Shown: piece after piece, positions 45,874 to 55,246 of the stretch
How positions within the stretch are numbered: the first letter of the stretch is position 1
How the letters are laid out: each line of letters begins with the position of its first letter
Assembly: GCA_023458555.1 (NCBI GenBank)
Contig: JAEWYS010000014.1
Span: 62,001-126,000 of the forward strand
Origin: Bacteroidota bacterium
Lineage (GTDB): Bacteria > Bacteroidota > Bacteroidia > Cytophagales > Cytophagaceae
DNA: 64,000 bases
Direction: 5' to 3'
The notes under the pieces: generated by a model
Told to the model about the DNA's origin: nothing
The model's database searches: none
The model's input: the letters and a program-made list of their open reading frames with translations, nothing else
Position numbers and translations under genes: made by a program

Positions 45874-46743
45874 ATCGATACGAAACCGCAAATAAAACTG
45901 ATCGAATGCCCCCGGGATGCCATGCAGGGCATAAAGGATTTTATTCCTACGCATTCCAAGATCAGCTACATAAATAAACTGCTGCAGGTCGGCTTTGACA
46001 CAATCGACATGGGCAGCTTTGTTTCTCCGCGTATTGTGCCACAAATGCAGGATACAGCAGAGGTGCTCCGTAATCTTGATCTCACAGGCCCGGCTTCCGG
46101 TATTCTGGTAATCGCTGCCAACAGCAGAGGCATTGAAGAAGCAGCTGTCTATGAGGCGATAAATTATGTCGGATTTCCTTTATCGCTCAGCGAAACATTC
46201 CAGCAGCGCAATACCAACCGAAGCATTGAAGATGCTTTTGCTGTCATTGAGAAAGGGAACAATCTGCTGACGGGTGTTTCCAAGCAAATGGTTGTTTATC
46301 TTTCCATGGGTTTTGGCAATCCATACAATGACCCGTATTCTCCGGAATACATCAGGCAGTTTGTGCTGCGGTTATCCGAGATGGGAATCCGGACAGTCTC
46401 ACTTTCGGACACCATCGGGATAGCTACTCCGAACCTTATCAGCCGGTTATTTTCAGAAGTGCTGAACGAGTTTCCGCAAATTGAATTCGGAGCACATCTC
46501 CACTCCCATCCGGCAGCCGTTGAAGAAAAACTGGAAGCCGCCTTCCACGCAGGCTGCGTGCGGTTTGACTCAGCCATTAACGGGTATGGCGGATGTCCAA
46601 TGGCTGATGATCATCTGGTGGGCAATCTCGCCACACAGCAGGTTATCCGATTTTTTGAGAGCAAAAAACTAAACCTCGGTCTGCACAAAGATGCTTTAGC
46701 CAGTGCTATGATTGAAGCTTCTGCCATATTTCCCTTATCATGA
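45874..46743 (+). CDS. Hydroxymethylglutaryl-CoA lyase-like protein with no standard start codon
   Basis: HMG-CoA lyase splits HMG-CoA into acetyl-CoA and acetoacetate in leucine breakdown. The C-terminal part has the metal His pair in GAHLHSHP and the catalytic Cys in NGYGGCPMA. The first ATG (45922) starts at MQGIKDFIPT, but in-frame codons before it read KLIECPRDAMQG, containing the essential Arg-Asp of the family (PRD). The frame is open from 45856, directly after the metF TAG, with no ATG, GTG or TTG. I place the start at ATC 45874 as a guess, giving 289 residues; conventional calling would give 45922. It overlaps the LutA-like gene by 4 bases. Confidence 0.8.
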   Translation: MDTKPQIKLIECPRDAMQGIKDFIPTHSKISYINKLLQVGFDTIDMGSFVSPRIVPQMQDTAEVLRNLDLTGPASGILVIAANSRGIEEAAVYEAINYVGFPLSLSETFQQRNTNRSIEDAFAVIEKGNNLLTGVSKQMVVYLSMGFGNPYNDPYSPEYIRQFVLRLSEMGIRTVSLSDTIGIATPNLISRLFSEVLNEFPQIEFGAHLHSHPAAVEEKLEAAFHAGCVRFDSAINGYGGCPMADDHLVGNLATQQVIRFFESKKLNLGLHKDALASAMIEASAIFPLS

Positions 46744-47474
46744 AGAAAAAAATAGCTGTTGAATTATTTATTCCCTGTTTCATAGACCAGATTTTTCCGG
46801 AAACCGGTTTCAATATGGTCAAAGTTTTAGAAAAGCTTGGCTGTAAGGTTCACTACAACCCTGATCAGACCTGTTGCGGACAGCCTGCATTCAATGCAGG
46901 TTATTTTGAACAGGCTGCTGCTGTAGGCAGTAAATTTCTCGATGATATGGATTCCGGAAGGTATATTGTAGCGCCTTCTGCCTCATGCGTCGGCATGGTC
47001 AGGAATAACTATAAACGTTTATTTCAGGATACATCCAATCTGGTTCAGCTTCGAAGAATACAGAACAATATCTTTGAGTTTACCGAGTTTCTGACCAATA
47101 TACTAAACGTCGAAAAAATAGAGGGAGCAACACTAAATGCTCGTGCCACTTATCATGACAGCTGCAGCGCTTTGCGGGAATGCGGGATTAAAGAAGGTCC
47201 GAGAAAACTGCTGGCAAACGTAAACGGACTTCGGCTTACTGAAATGAAAGAAACAGATACCTGCTGCGGCTTTGGCGGGACTTTCGCCGTAAAATTTGAA
47301 TCCATAAGCTCCGCCATGGCTGATCAGAAAATGTGCAACGCCCTGGAAACCGAAGCAGATATACTGATATCTACCGACAGCTCCTGTCTGATGCACCTGG
47401 ATGCGTATATGAAAAAACAGAATAAGCCTCTAAAAGTCATGCATATTGCTGATGTGCTGGCCAGCGGCTGGTAA
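46740..47474 (+). CDS. LutA/YkgE-like iron-sulfur oxidoreductase subunit
   Basis: A 244-residue protein with two CCG domains: LFIPCFIDQIFPE, then DQTCCGQPAFNAGY in the first; YHDSCSALRECG, then DTCCGFGGTFAVKF in the second. This is the cysteine pattern of LutA/YkgE, which with LutB and LutC oxidises L-lactate. No LutB or LutC gene is near, so the partners lie elsewhere. ATGA overlap with the HMG-CoA lyase-like gene. Confidence 0.88.
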   Translation: MKKKIAVELFIPCFIDQIFPETGFNMVKVLEKLGCKVHYNPDQTCCGQPAFNAGYFEQAAAVGSKFLDDMDSGRYIVAPSASCVGMVRNNYKRLFQDTSNLVQLRRIQNNIFEFTEFLTNILNVEKIEGATLNARATYHDSCSALRECGIKEGPRKLLANVNGLRLTEMKETDTCCGFGGTFAVKFESISSAMADQKMCNALETEADILISTDSSCLMHLDAYMKKQNKPLKVMHIADVLASGW

Positions 47475-47572
47475 TAACCGGAGCAATGATAGCATAGCGT
47501 TCACCAGAGCAGTTGTTAACAATTTTCGGCGTGTACGGTTAAATCTTTGTACCTGTTTTAGCCGTTATCCAG

Positions 47573-48598
47573 ATGAAAAAGCTTATATATCTTCCCCTTA
47601 TCTTGTGCATCATAGTAAGCTGCGACTCTCAAAGACAAAAGAAGCCTGAAGTTTCGGCAGAAATCGTGTATGATGAACAGATTGCCAGAGAGCTTACCTC
47701 TGTCAAATGGCGTAAAACAAAGCTGAAGCAGGTGACCATTCTTGCTCTGCAGGAAACCCCTTCCGGCAATCTTCTGGCAGGTACTCCCGAAGGCTTATTT
47801 TACTCATCCGATGACGGTATTTCCTGGAAGGAAGTTCCTGACAAAACACTGGCAGCTGCCCAGGTAAACTGTCTGGCCAGCGATGGCAAATATCTGTATG
47901 CAGGGGTAGGTATGAATGGCATATATCGTTCTTCCGATGATGGAATAAACTGGGCTCAGCTTTCGCAGGGACTACAACCTGCACTGATAGGCATAAAAGA
48001 CATTCTGGCATATCAGGGAAAAATATATGCAGGCACAACCAACGGCATATTTCTTTCTCTCGACAGCGCGCTGACATGGCTGTCTGCCAATAAAGGAGTT
48101 CCCGTTGCCCCTTTCCGCGGAGAATCACAGGCTCATCATCTGCATATTCAGTCACTTATTGCCGGTGGATCAAAAATATATGCACTTACCGAAAAAGGAG
48201 TTCTTATATCACTGGATCAGGGCAGCAGCTGGACATTAAGCACAGCGAAAGAGCTCGAGCCTTATGTTGTCTCATCCCTTTTGTGTGTAGATGAAAATAT
48301 CTATGTCGGGAGACACTTTCAGGAAGGAATATATAAATCATCCGATGGTGGTCTGACCTGGAAAAAATCCGGGTTAGAAGGAAATAATCTTCAGAAAATG
48401 CTGCTTAGCCGCAATGGCCTGATTTATGCCGGTACAAATGGACAGGGAGTTTTCAGAACAACGGATAATGGAAAAACCTGGACAGAGTTAAATAAGGGCC
48501 TGCCCGGCGGATCAGTAGTCTCTTCTATAGTAAGCACCAGCTCCGGCACCATTCTCGTCGGAATAGAAAATCATGGTATCTATCGGCTGCATGATTAA
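47573..48598 (+). CDS. Lipoprotein with Asp-box (BNR) beta-propeller
   Basis: A 341-residue lipoprotein (lipobox IIVSC, Cys17) with repeated Asp-box motifs: SSDDGISWKEV, SSDDGINWAQL, SLDQGSSWTLS, SSDGGLTWKKS, TTDNGKTWTEL, each about 40-50 residues apart. It is a secreted propeller of the sortilin/photosystem-assembly-like type. The ligand is unknown. Its stop overlaps the end of the convergent SDR gene by 4 bases. Confidence 0.82.
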   Translation: MKKLIYLPLILCIIVSCDSQRQKKPEVSAEIVYDEQIARELTSVKWRKTKLKQVTILALQETPSGNLLAGTPEGLFYSSDDGISWKEVPDKTLAAAQVNCLASDGKYLYAGVGMNGIYRSSDDGINWAQLSQGLQPALIGIKDILAYQGKIYAGTTNGIFLSLDSALTWLSANKGVPVAPFRGESQAHHLHIQSLIAGGSKIYALTEKGVLISLDQGSSWTLSTAKELEPYVVSSLLCVDENIYVGRHFQEGIYKSSDGGLTWKKSGLEGNNLQKMLLSRNGLIYAGTNGQGVFRTTDNGKTWTELNKGLPGGSVVSSIVSTSSGTILVGIENHGIYRLHD

Positions 48599-49314
48599 CA
48601 AAAATAGCCGCCGTCAACCGGAATAATAGCGCCATTAATATATTCTCCCTGAGGAGAGGCAAGAAATAAAACCAGATCTGCCACATTGGAAAAGCTACCG
48701 GCTTTTCCGGCAGGAATTTTCCGGATCAGCGATTCCTGCTTACTCTTCCCCACAGGCAGATTTTCAACCATAAATCCCGGTTGTATCGCATTGACCCTGC
48801 ATTTATCCGCTGCCAGTTCCCTGGCCCAGATAGAGGTCAGTGATCCTAATCCTGATTTAAGAGAAGCATACAATGTTGCTGTGGAATTACTTACAGACTC
48901 GGGAAAAGGCAAAATGTTTATCACCAGACTTTCTTCCGCATTACCCATCAGATATTTGATAGCATTACGTGATCCTTTCAGTACCGATTCGGCGAGCTGC
49001 TTCCATTCACTATTATCGGCTTCTTCATATTTAGCCATGATTTTCAAACCGATGGCATTGATAAGAATATCCGGCTGACGACCGCTATTGGTAATCTCCT
49101 GAGCCAGATGCTCTATATAGTTTCGTTTGGTAACATCAATAGGAAAATACCTGACCGAATACGAGGCAAGAGACGCAGCCGCCTGCTTTAGCTTTTCCTT
49201 ATTTTTGTCAATAAGCAGCAAACGGCAACCTCTGCTGCCAAAAAAAGCGGCCAGATGTAATCCGAGGGATCCGGCACCTCCTACAATTACCACAAGCTTG
49301 TTTTGTAAAGACAT
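48595..49314 (-). CDS. Short-chain dehydrogenase/reductase
   Basis: A 239-residue SDR: cofactor motif GGAGSLGLHLA (TGxxxGxG variant), ILINAIG (NNAG variant), the active-site YASLK (YxxxK), and C-terminal PVDGGYF. The second glycine-rich position and the SDR Ser are altered relative to the classical family. Its ATG comes directly after the menA stop, so it is part of the argS-gpx-menA-SDR operon; a link to quinone metabolism is possible but unproven. Confidence 0.85.
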   Translation of the reverse strand: MSLQNKLVVIVGGAGSLGLHLAAFFGSRGCRLLLIDKNKEKLKQAAASLASYSVRYFPIDVTKRNYIEHLAQEITNSGRQPDILINAIGLKIMAKYEEADNSEWKQLAESVLKGSRNAIKYLMGNAEESLVINILPFPESVSNSTATLYASLKSGLGSLTSIWARELAADKCRVNAIQPGFMVENLPVGKSKQESLIRKIPAGKAGSFSNVADLVLFLASPQGEYINGAIIPVDGGYFC

Positions 49315-50211
49315 TTATACCAGACTTATTCCAATCGCAAAAAGAAGTACAAACAAAAGTATGGACAAAGCCAGTTGCCTCAATAAGCTATCCAATCGGC
49401 TTCCTTCTCTTTTCCAGGTCTGAATAATGTTGTATAAAAAGAATGGTAAAGAAGCTGCAAAAAGATAAGCAGCCGGATAATTAATTTCCTGATATACAAA
49501 TAAAAGAAAACATACAAACGCCCCGACGATCAACAGTGTATGATACACTTTGGCCGCTACTGCCCCCATTCGTACAGGAAGCGATTTTTTACCGGCCTGT
49601 ACATCCGATTCAATATCACGTATATTATTAATATTCAGCACACCAACAGAAAAAAGCCCCATAGTAATGGCAGGATAAACCAAGCTCCATCTGAACCAGC
49701 CGGTTTGCAGGAAACAGGTTCCAAGCACACCAGCCAGACCAAAAAAAATAAAAACAAAAACATCTCCAAAACCTGCGTACCCATACGGAGTTTTTCCAAC
49801 GGTATACTTTACTGCTGCTCCGATTGAGCTTATGCCTAGCAAAAGGAAAAGCATAAAATTAACATTTAGAACCTTAAATGCTGTGAACAGCAATGTAAGC
49901 CCGGAAACCAGCGCAACCAGCCCTGAGACATAGACAGCCCTTTTCATCGCAACAGCAGAAATGGAACCTGATTGTACCATCCGTATCGGGCCTTTACGGG
50001 TAGCATGATCTACCCCGTTAACAAAATCCCCGTAATCATTTGCAAAATTAGACAGCACCTGCAATCCCAGCGTAGTCAGAATGCACAGCACAAAAACCAC
50101 CGGATCAAATGCCCCATACATATAAGCAAGCACTCCTCCCATTCCTATCGCGGAAAGAGCAAGGGGTAACGTCCTCAACCGTGCAGCAATTACCCAGGCT
50201 TTAATACTCAT
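49315..50211 (-). CDS. menA: 1,4-dihydroxy-2-naphthoate polyprenyltransferase
   Basis: A 298-residue UbiA-family enzyme that attaches the polyprenyl tail to DHNA in menaquinone synthesis. Eight to nine helices; the two Mg-binding motifs are NDYGDFVNGVD (with the following ATRKGP) and NNIRDIESD. It is in a tight operon: one base after gpx, directly before the SDR. Menaquinone as the electron carrier fits with the cbb3 oxidase at the start of the window. Confidence 0.92.
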   Translation of the reverse strand: MSIKAWVIAARLRTLPLALSAIGMGGVLAYMYGAFDPVVFVLCILTTLGLQVLSNFANDYGDFVNGVDHATRKGPIRMVQSGSISAVAMKRAVYVSGLVALVSGLTLLFTAFKVLNVNFMLFLLLGISSIGAAVKYTVGKTPYGYAGFGDVFVFIFFGLAGVLGTCFLQTGWFRWSLVYPAITMGLFSVGVLNINNIRDIESDVQAGKKSLPVRMGAVAAKVYHTLLIVGAFVCFLLFVYQEINYPAAYLFAASLPFFLYNIIQTWKREGSRLDSLLRQLALSILLFVLLFAIGISLV

Positions 50212-50212
50212 T

Positions 50213-50785
50213 TTATTTACTTAAATCTTTTGCAATTTCACTGCTGAAAGGCTCGACAGCTGAAGCATAATACCCTATAAGCTGCCCTTCTGCATTAATC
50301 AGATATTTTCCAAAGTTCCAGGAAGGAGCTTTATCATTCCAGCCGTTGAGCGCAGGCTCAGTCAGCCACTGATATACCGGATGCTTCCTGTCACTTTTTA
50401 CTTCTGTTTTCTCAAACATGGTAAAAGTAACACCATAGTTTTTCCGGCAAAAGCCGGCAATCTCCTCATTCGACCCGGGATCTTGTCCGGCAAACTCGTT
50501 AGAAGGAAAGCCGAGCACCACTACTGAATCCTTGTACGTCTCATAAAAACGCTGCAATGCTTCAAACTGTGGCGTAAACCCGCATTTGGATGCCGTATTG
50601 ACAATGAGAACTTTCTTGCCGCGATACTGCTCAAAATGAATAGTTTTCCCATCTATAGACTGCGCTTCCAGATCATAAAACGAGGATCCGGCCCGGGTAT
50701 CTCCCGCCGGTTTCTGTTTTACATCTCCAAAGCCCAGACATCCTGTAAGGAAAACAAGGCTGACAAAAGCAATTATATTATACAT
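50213..50785 (-). CDS. Lipoprotein glutathione peroxidase-like (Cys-type)
   Basis: A 190-residue thiol peroxidase: lipobox FLTGC (Cys16), then FYDLEAQSIDGK, active-site NTASKCGFT (Cys68; Cys in place of selenocysteine), GFPSNEFAGQDPGSNEEI and the tetrad Trp in WNFGKY. Such enzymes usually use thioredoxin. It would act in the periplasm. It begins 7 bases after argS and ends one base before menA. Confidence 0.88.
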   Translation of the reverse strand: MYNIIAFVSLVFLTGCLGFGDVKQKPAGDTRAGSSFYDLEAQSIDGKTIHFEQYRGKKVLIVNTASKCGFTPQFEALQRFYETYKDSVVVLGFPSNEFAGQDPGSNEEIAGFCRKNYGVTFTMFEKTEVKSDRKHPVYQWLTEPALNGWNDKAPSWNFGKYLINAEGQLIGYYASAVEPFSSEIAKDLSK

Positions 50786-50792
50786 AATTCAA

Positions 50793-52577
50793 TTACATCC
50801 GATCCGGAACCTGAATTCCCAAAAGCCCCATCGCTTTTTTGAGCGTATCTGCCACTGCGGAGGACAAGGCAACTCTGAGAGCAAGCCTGGCTTTATCTTC
50901 TTCTCCGAAAATCGGCAGATCTGCATAGAAACGATTGTATTCTTTGGCCAGCTCAAACGCATATTGTGCTATAACGGCCGGAGAATACAGATCTCCTGCT
51001 TCTTTTACCCGTTTGGGATACTCATGAAGTAAGCTGATAAGAGCTATTTCGGCCGGCTCTATTTTATCCGGCATGGTCAACGCAAGACGATCTGTGCCCA
51101 ACTGCTCTGCTCTTCTTCGTATAGACGCAATACGGGCGTGAGTATACTGAATAAAAGGTCCTGTATTACCCTGAAACTCGATTGATTCTTGAGGGTTAAA
51201 CAGCATACGCTTTTTAGGATCAACCTTTAAAAGGAAAAACTTTAATGCTCCAAGTCCAAGGGTTCTGTACAGTTCCTGTAGCTGGTCTTCCGTAAAGCCT
51301 TCAATTTTTCCGAGCTCTATGGTTTGCTTCTCTGCGGTTTCCAGCATTTCAGCTACCAGCTGATCAGCATCTACTACTGTACCCTCACGAGACTTCATCT
51401 TGCCGGAAGGAAGATCCACCATACCATATGAAAGATGGTAAATACCATCTGCATAAGGCTTACCAAGCTTTTGCAGTATCAGTTGCAAAACTTTAAAATG
51501 ATAATCCTGCTCATTACCAACTACATATATTGACCTTCCAGCCTTATAATCCTGATATTTCAGGTCTGCGGTTCCCAGATCCTGGGTAATATATACCGAT
51601 GTGCCATCCGCGCGCAATAAAAGCTTTTCATCCAGCCCGTCAGCGCTCAGATCAATCCAGACAGAGCCGTTTTCCTTTTTGAACAACACTCCTTTGTCCA
51701 GTCCTTCTTCCACAATATCTTTGCCCAGAAGATACGTTTGCGATTCGTAGTAATACTGATCGAAATCTACTCCGATATCACGATATGTCGATTCAAATCC
51801 CTGATAAACCCAGGAATTAAGCTTTTCCCATAGTGCATACACATCCGGATCACCTTCTTCCCATTTCTTAAGCATTTCCTGAGCTTCTTTCAATACCGGC
51901 GCTTCCTGTTTGGCTTTTTCTTCATCCATTCCGGAGGCAACAAGCCCGGCTACTTCCTTCCGGTATTCCTGATCATAGCGCACATAATATTTTCCAATCA
52001 GATGATCCCCTTTCATTCCGGACGACTCCGGCGTTTCGCCATCCCCGTATTTTTCATAGGCCAGCATCGATTTACAGATATGAATTCCTCTGTCATTGAT
52101 CAGATTGGCCTTGACCACATCATACCCGTTTGCTTTCAGAATTTCTGCTACCGAATATCCCAGAAAATTGTTACGAAGATGACCAAGGTGCAAAGGTTTA
52201 TTGGTATTGGGTGAGGAGTATTCGACCATTACCGTCTCTCCTTTGGAAGCAAATTTTCCGAAGTCCCCGGACAGCACCGTATCCCTGAAAAGTCCAAACC
52301 AGGCAGAGTCATCTATAACCAGGTTCAGAAAGCCTTTGACTGCATTAAAATCCTTTACTTCCTCCAGCTTATTTTTCAAATACTCGCCAAGCATGGCAGC
52401 CGAAATCTCCGGTGATTTTTTAGTAATTTTCAAAAAAGGAAAAACCACAAATGTGTGACTTCCTGCAAATTCCGGGTTGGTTGCCTGTAAACTTATTCCT
52501 TCAGCAGGGACATCCACATCAAACAGGTTTTTAAAACCTTCGGATATACCCGCCTTTAATATTCCTTCGATCTCCAT
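50793..52577 (-). CDS. argS: Arginyl-tRNA synthetase
   Basis: A 594-residue class I synthetase. The N-terminal Arg-S-add domain precedes the HIGH-equivalent in SSPNTNKPLHLGHLRNNFLG; KMSKS-type loop is GKMKSREGTVV; DALR-type anticodon domain at the end (ARLALRVALSSAVADTL). It heads the argS-gpx-menA-SDR operon on the minus strand, 72 bases from the divergent decarboxylase start. Confidence 0.95.
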   Translation of the reverse strand: MEIEGILKAGISEGFKNLFDVDVPAEGISLQATNPEFAGSHTFVVFPFLKITKKSPEISAAMLGEYLKNKLEEVKDFNAVKGFLNLVIDDSAWFGLFRDTVLSGDFGKFASKGETVMVEYSSPNTNKPLHLGHLRNNFLGYSVAEILKANGYDVVKANLINDRGIHICKSMLAYEKYGDGETPESSGMKGDHLIGKYYVRYDQEYRKEVAGLVASGMDEEKAKQEAPVLKEAQEMLKKWEEGDPDVYALWEKLNSWVYQGFESTYRDIGVDFDQYYYESQTYLLGKDIVEEGLDKGVLFKKENGSVWIDLSADGLDEKLLLRADGTSVYITQDLGTADLKYQDYKAGRSIYVVGNEQDYHFKVLQLILQKLGKPYADGIYHLSYGMVDLPSGKMKSREGTVVDADQLVAEMLETAEKQTIELGKIEGFTEDQLQELYRTLGLGALKFFLLKVDPKKRMLFNPQESIEFQGNTGPFIQYTHARIASIRRRAEQLGTDRLALTMPDKIEPAEIALISLLHEYPKRVKEAGDLYSPAVIAQYAFELAKEYNRFYADLPIFGEEDKARLALRVALSSAVADTLKKAMGLLGIQVPDRM

Positions 52578-52649
52578 TTCTTAACTTAATTGGATTGCAA
52601 AGATCGTAATTTTATACCAATATTGCACAAAATACAAGGACAACATACA

Positions 52650-54053
52650 ATGGACAGATATATCGATCTGATTGAACAGACTTTCTACTTTCCAACAGAG
52701 GAGTTCAAAGTTGAAAACTCTGAGTTATTGTTTAATAATGTGCCTGTTATGGATCTGGTCAAGCAGTATGGTACTCCCATGAAGATTACCTTTCTGCCCA
52801 AAATCAGCTCACAGATACAGAAAGCCAAGAGAATTTTTCATGATGCCATGAAAAACAATAATTACAATGGTCGATATTTTTATTCGTACTGTACCAAGTC
52901 GTCCCATTTTAGCTTTGTGCTGGAAGAAGCCTTAAAAAACGATATTCATATCGAAACATCTTCAGCATACGACATTTCTATTATAAGGCAGCTGCACAAG
53001 TCCGGCCAGATTGACAAAAGCAGGTTTATTCTGTGCAACGGATTTAAACGGGAAAAGTACACGCAATATATTTCAGAGATCATTAATGAGGGTTTTAACT
53101 GTATTCCCATTCTGGATAATCTTCAGGAAATAGAATATTATAAAGAGCATGTAAATCAGCCCTGTCAGGTCGGGATACGCATGGCTACCGATGAAGAGCC
53201 CAAATTTGAGTTTTATACCTCCAGGCTGGGTATCCGCTATAGTGACGCAATTGACCTCTATAAGGACAAAATTGCTCCGGACCCCAAGTTCAAGCTCAAA
53301 ATGCTCCATATGTTTATCAATACCGGAATCAAGGATTCGACCTATTACTGGAGTGAGCTTAGCCGGTTTATTCATATGTACTGCGAGCTCAAAAAAATAT
53401 GTCCCGAGCTGGATTCTGTTGATATAGGCGGCGGCTGGCCAATCAAGACATCGGTTCATTTCGATTACGATTATGAATATATGACTGATACCATTATTAA
53501 AACCATCAAGCGAATCTGTGACGATAATAATGTACCGGTCCCTTACAATATTTTCACCGAATTCGGAAGTTTTACGGTAGGCGAAAGCGGTGCCATACTC
53601 CTCAGTATTATTGATCAGAAACGTCAGAATGACAAGGAGTTCTGGAATATGATTGACTCATCTTTTATTACTACTCTGCCGGATACCTGGGGGCTTAGCC
53701 AGAAATATGTGCTTCTGGCTCTCAACAACTGGGACAGACCATACCAGAAAATCAAGCTGGGCGGCCTTACCTGTGACAGTATGGATTATTATAATTCGGA
53801 GGCTCATACATCGGAAGTATTTCTACCCAAGTGGAATAAGGATGAAAAGCTTTATCTGGGTTTTTTCCATACCGGTGCGTATCAGGAGTCTCTGGGAGGT
53901 TACGGCGGTATACAGCACTGTCTGATTCCGGCCCCCAAACATGTACTGGTTGATTTCAATGAAAAAGGAGAATTGCAGACCAGGTTATTTGCTCCGGAAC
54001 AGGACGAGGAAAGCATGCTGAAAATCCTGGGCTATAAAGTAGATCAACCCTGA
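52650..54053 (+). CDS. PLP-dependent decarboxylase of the biosynthetic arginine decarboxylase type
   Basis: A 467-residue fold-III PLP enzyme. The Schiff-base Lys83 is in YSYCTKSSHF, the phosphate-binding GGGWP is clear, GSFTVGESG provides the Glu loop, and LTCDSMDYY supplies the catalytic Cys-Asp. It resembles the short Bacteroidota SpeA-like group that lacks the beta-barrel insert of E. coli SpeA (about 630 residues). Arginine to agmatine is the likely reaction, but other diamino acids are possible. ATG 52650 fits; upstream in-frame sequence from 52590 shows no family features. Confidence 0.85.
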   Translation: MDRYIDLIEQTFYFPTEEFKVENSELLFNNVPVMDLVKQYGTPMKITFLPKISSQIQKAKRIFHDAMKNNNYNGRYFYSYCTKSSHFSFVLEEALKNDIHIETSSAYDISIIRQLHKSGQIDKSRFILCNGFKREKYTQYISEIINEGFNCIPILDNLQEIEYYKEHVNQPCQVGIRMATDEEPKFEFYTSRLGIRYSDAIDLYKDKIAPDPKFKLKMLHMFINTGIKDSTYYWSELSRFIHMYCELKKICPELDSVDIGGGWPIKTSVHFDYDYEYMTDTIIKTIKRICDDNNVPVPYNIFTEFGSFTVGESGAILLSIIDQKRQNDKEFWNMIDSSFITTLPDTWGLSQKYVLLALNNWDRPYQKIKLGGLTCDSMDYYNSEAHTSEVFLPKWNKDEKLYLGFFHTGAYQESLGGYGGIQHCLIPAPKHVLVDFNEKGELQTRLFAPEQDEESMLKILGYKVDQP

Positions 54054-54131
54054 GTTTTTTCAAACAATCCGGATTGCCGGTTAGTTTCTCATATAGGATA
54101 TGTGTGTTGAAGGAGATTAATTGTGAGAAAA

Positions 54132-54278
54132 ATGAAAACATTCGTCTTTGTTGTGGCAGGAATAGCTATTTTATCAACTTCCTGCAGAAAGTATGAAACC
54201 TGTGCTACTTATGCGGACAATAAGAAAATAAAGGCACAGATACATACATTGGCTGAAGATAATCGTGCAACCTTATAA
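54132..54278 (+). CDS. Small lipoprotein, 48 residues
   Basis: A short ORF starting MKTFVFVVAGIAILSTSC with a clear lipobox (Cys18), then a polar 30-residue tail with one more Cys and several Lys and Asp. An in-frame GTG lies 9 bases upstream. A strong terminator 14 bases after the stop supports it as a real unit. No family is recognised. Confidence 0.6.
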   Translation: MKTFVFVVAGIAILSTSCRKYETCATYADNKKIKAQIHTLAEDNRATL

Positions 54279-54292
54279 GGCACTATCATAAA

Positions 54293-54338
54293 AAAACAGC
54301 AAGAGACTGCTCATATGAAGACAGTCTCTTGCTGTTTT
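54293..54338 (+). terminator. Terminator after the small lipoprotein gene
   Basis: AAAACAGCAAGAGACTG (54293-54309) pairs exactly with CAGTCTCTTGCTGTTTT (54322-54338), a 17-bp stem with a 12-base loop. Confidence 0.87.
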
Positions 54339-54491
54339 ACAGGCAGCCATTTCTTTTCGATCACCTGTATATACAGCTATTTTATATTTTCAAAGTTAGA
54401 CGTATGAAGCGCAAAGTTTAAAAAGATTCCAGCTTCGCTGTATCCGGATTTCGAAGATTGCCTAAACAAGCATCATGAAGCAAGAAAGCGC

Positions 54492-55010
54492 TTAGCGGCT
54501 TTTTTCAGCAATAAATCTTGCCGCATCAAGCAGATCCTTCGCCATATAATCAGAAGATTTGGTCGTTTTGCCATCTTCAGGAACCAGGATGGTACGAATA
54601 CCCATTTTTTTTGCAGGCAGCATGTCCCGCTCCTTGTCACCAATCATCCAGGAGCTTTGTATGTCAATATCAAATCGGGCAATGGCCTTTTCAAACATCA
54701 GTGTACCGGGTTTACGGCTAAGTGAAGCCGTATGCTTCTCATGATATGGCGAATAGTAAAAATAGTCAATCAGGTGACCGGTTTCTTTCTGCAGATAATC
54801 GTGACAGGCATGCATATCTGCATGATCGTATATTCCTTTAACAATACCGGACTGATTGGTAATTACGACGAGCATATATCCATGCTCTTTAAGAAGCTTC
54901 AAGGCCTCCGGAACTCCGTTGATGATCGTAAACTCATCTACTTTATACGTATAGTCGACACAATCGACATTAATGACGCCGTCCCGGTCAAGAAAAACAC
55001 ACTTTTTCAT
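54492..55010 (-). CDS. gmhB: D-glycero-D-manno-heptose 1,7-bisphosphate phosphatase-like HAD enzyme
   Basis: A 172-residue HAD-IIIA phosphatase: FLDRDGV (Asp8 nucleophile, Asp10), ITNQSGI, RKPGTLMFEKA, and MIGDKERDMLPAKKMG. GmhB removes the 1-phosphate in ADP-heptose synthesis for LPS. The GmhB zinc-loop Cys residues are not evident, so it could be a histidinol-phosphatase-like relative. It is a lone gene; the 236 bases to the next gene show no clear feature. Confidence 0.8.
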   Translation of the reverse strand: MKKCVFLDRDGVINVDCVDYTYKVDEFTIINGVPEALKLLKEHGYMLVVITNQSGIVKGIYDHADMHACHDYLQKETGHLIDYFYYSPYHEKHTASLSRKPGTLMFEKAIARFDIDIQSSWMIGDKERDMLPAKKMGIRTILVPEDGKTTKSSDYMAKDLLDAARFIAEKSR

Positions 55011-55246
55011 TATAATTTTAACACCTGCTAATGGAAGGGAAAGGTTAAAATTACTAAGCCTGTTTAATTTTTGAAAGTAAATTTACATTTTAAACTTTAT
55101 ATTGCTATTTTTCAGACAGGCGATAAAAACCTCCCGGTTGAGATTTACGTTTATAGGCAAACAATAGGTTAAGCGTTCGGTTTATCTTCAACTGCAACAA
55201 TTTGTATTAGTATAGAAATCAATCTGTATTTTTTAATAACGCATTT

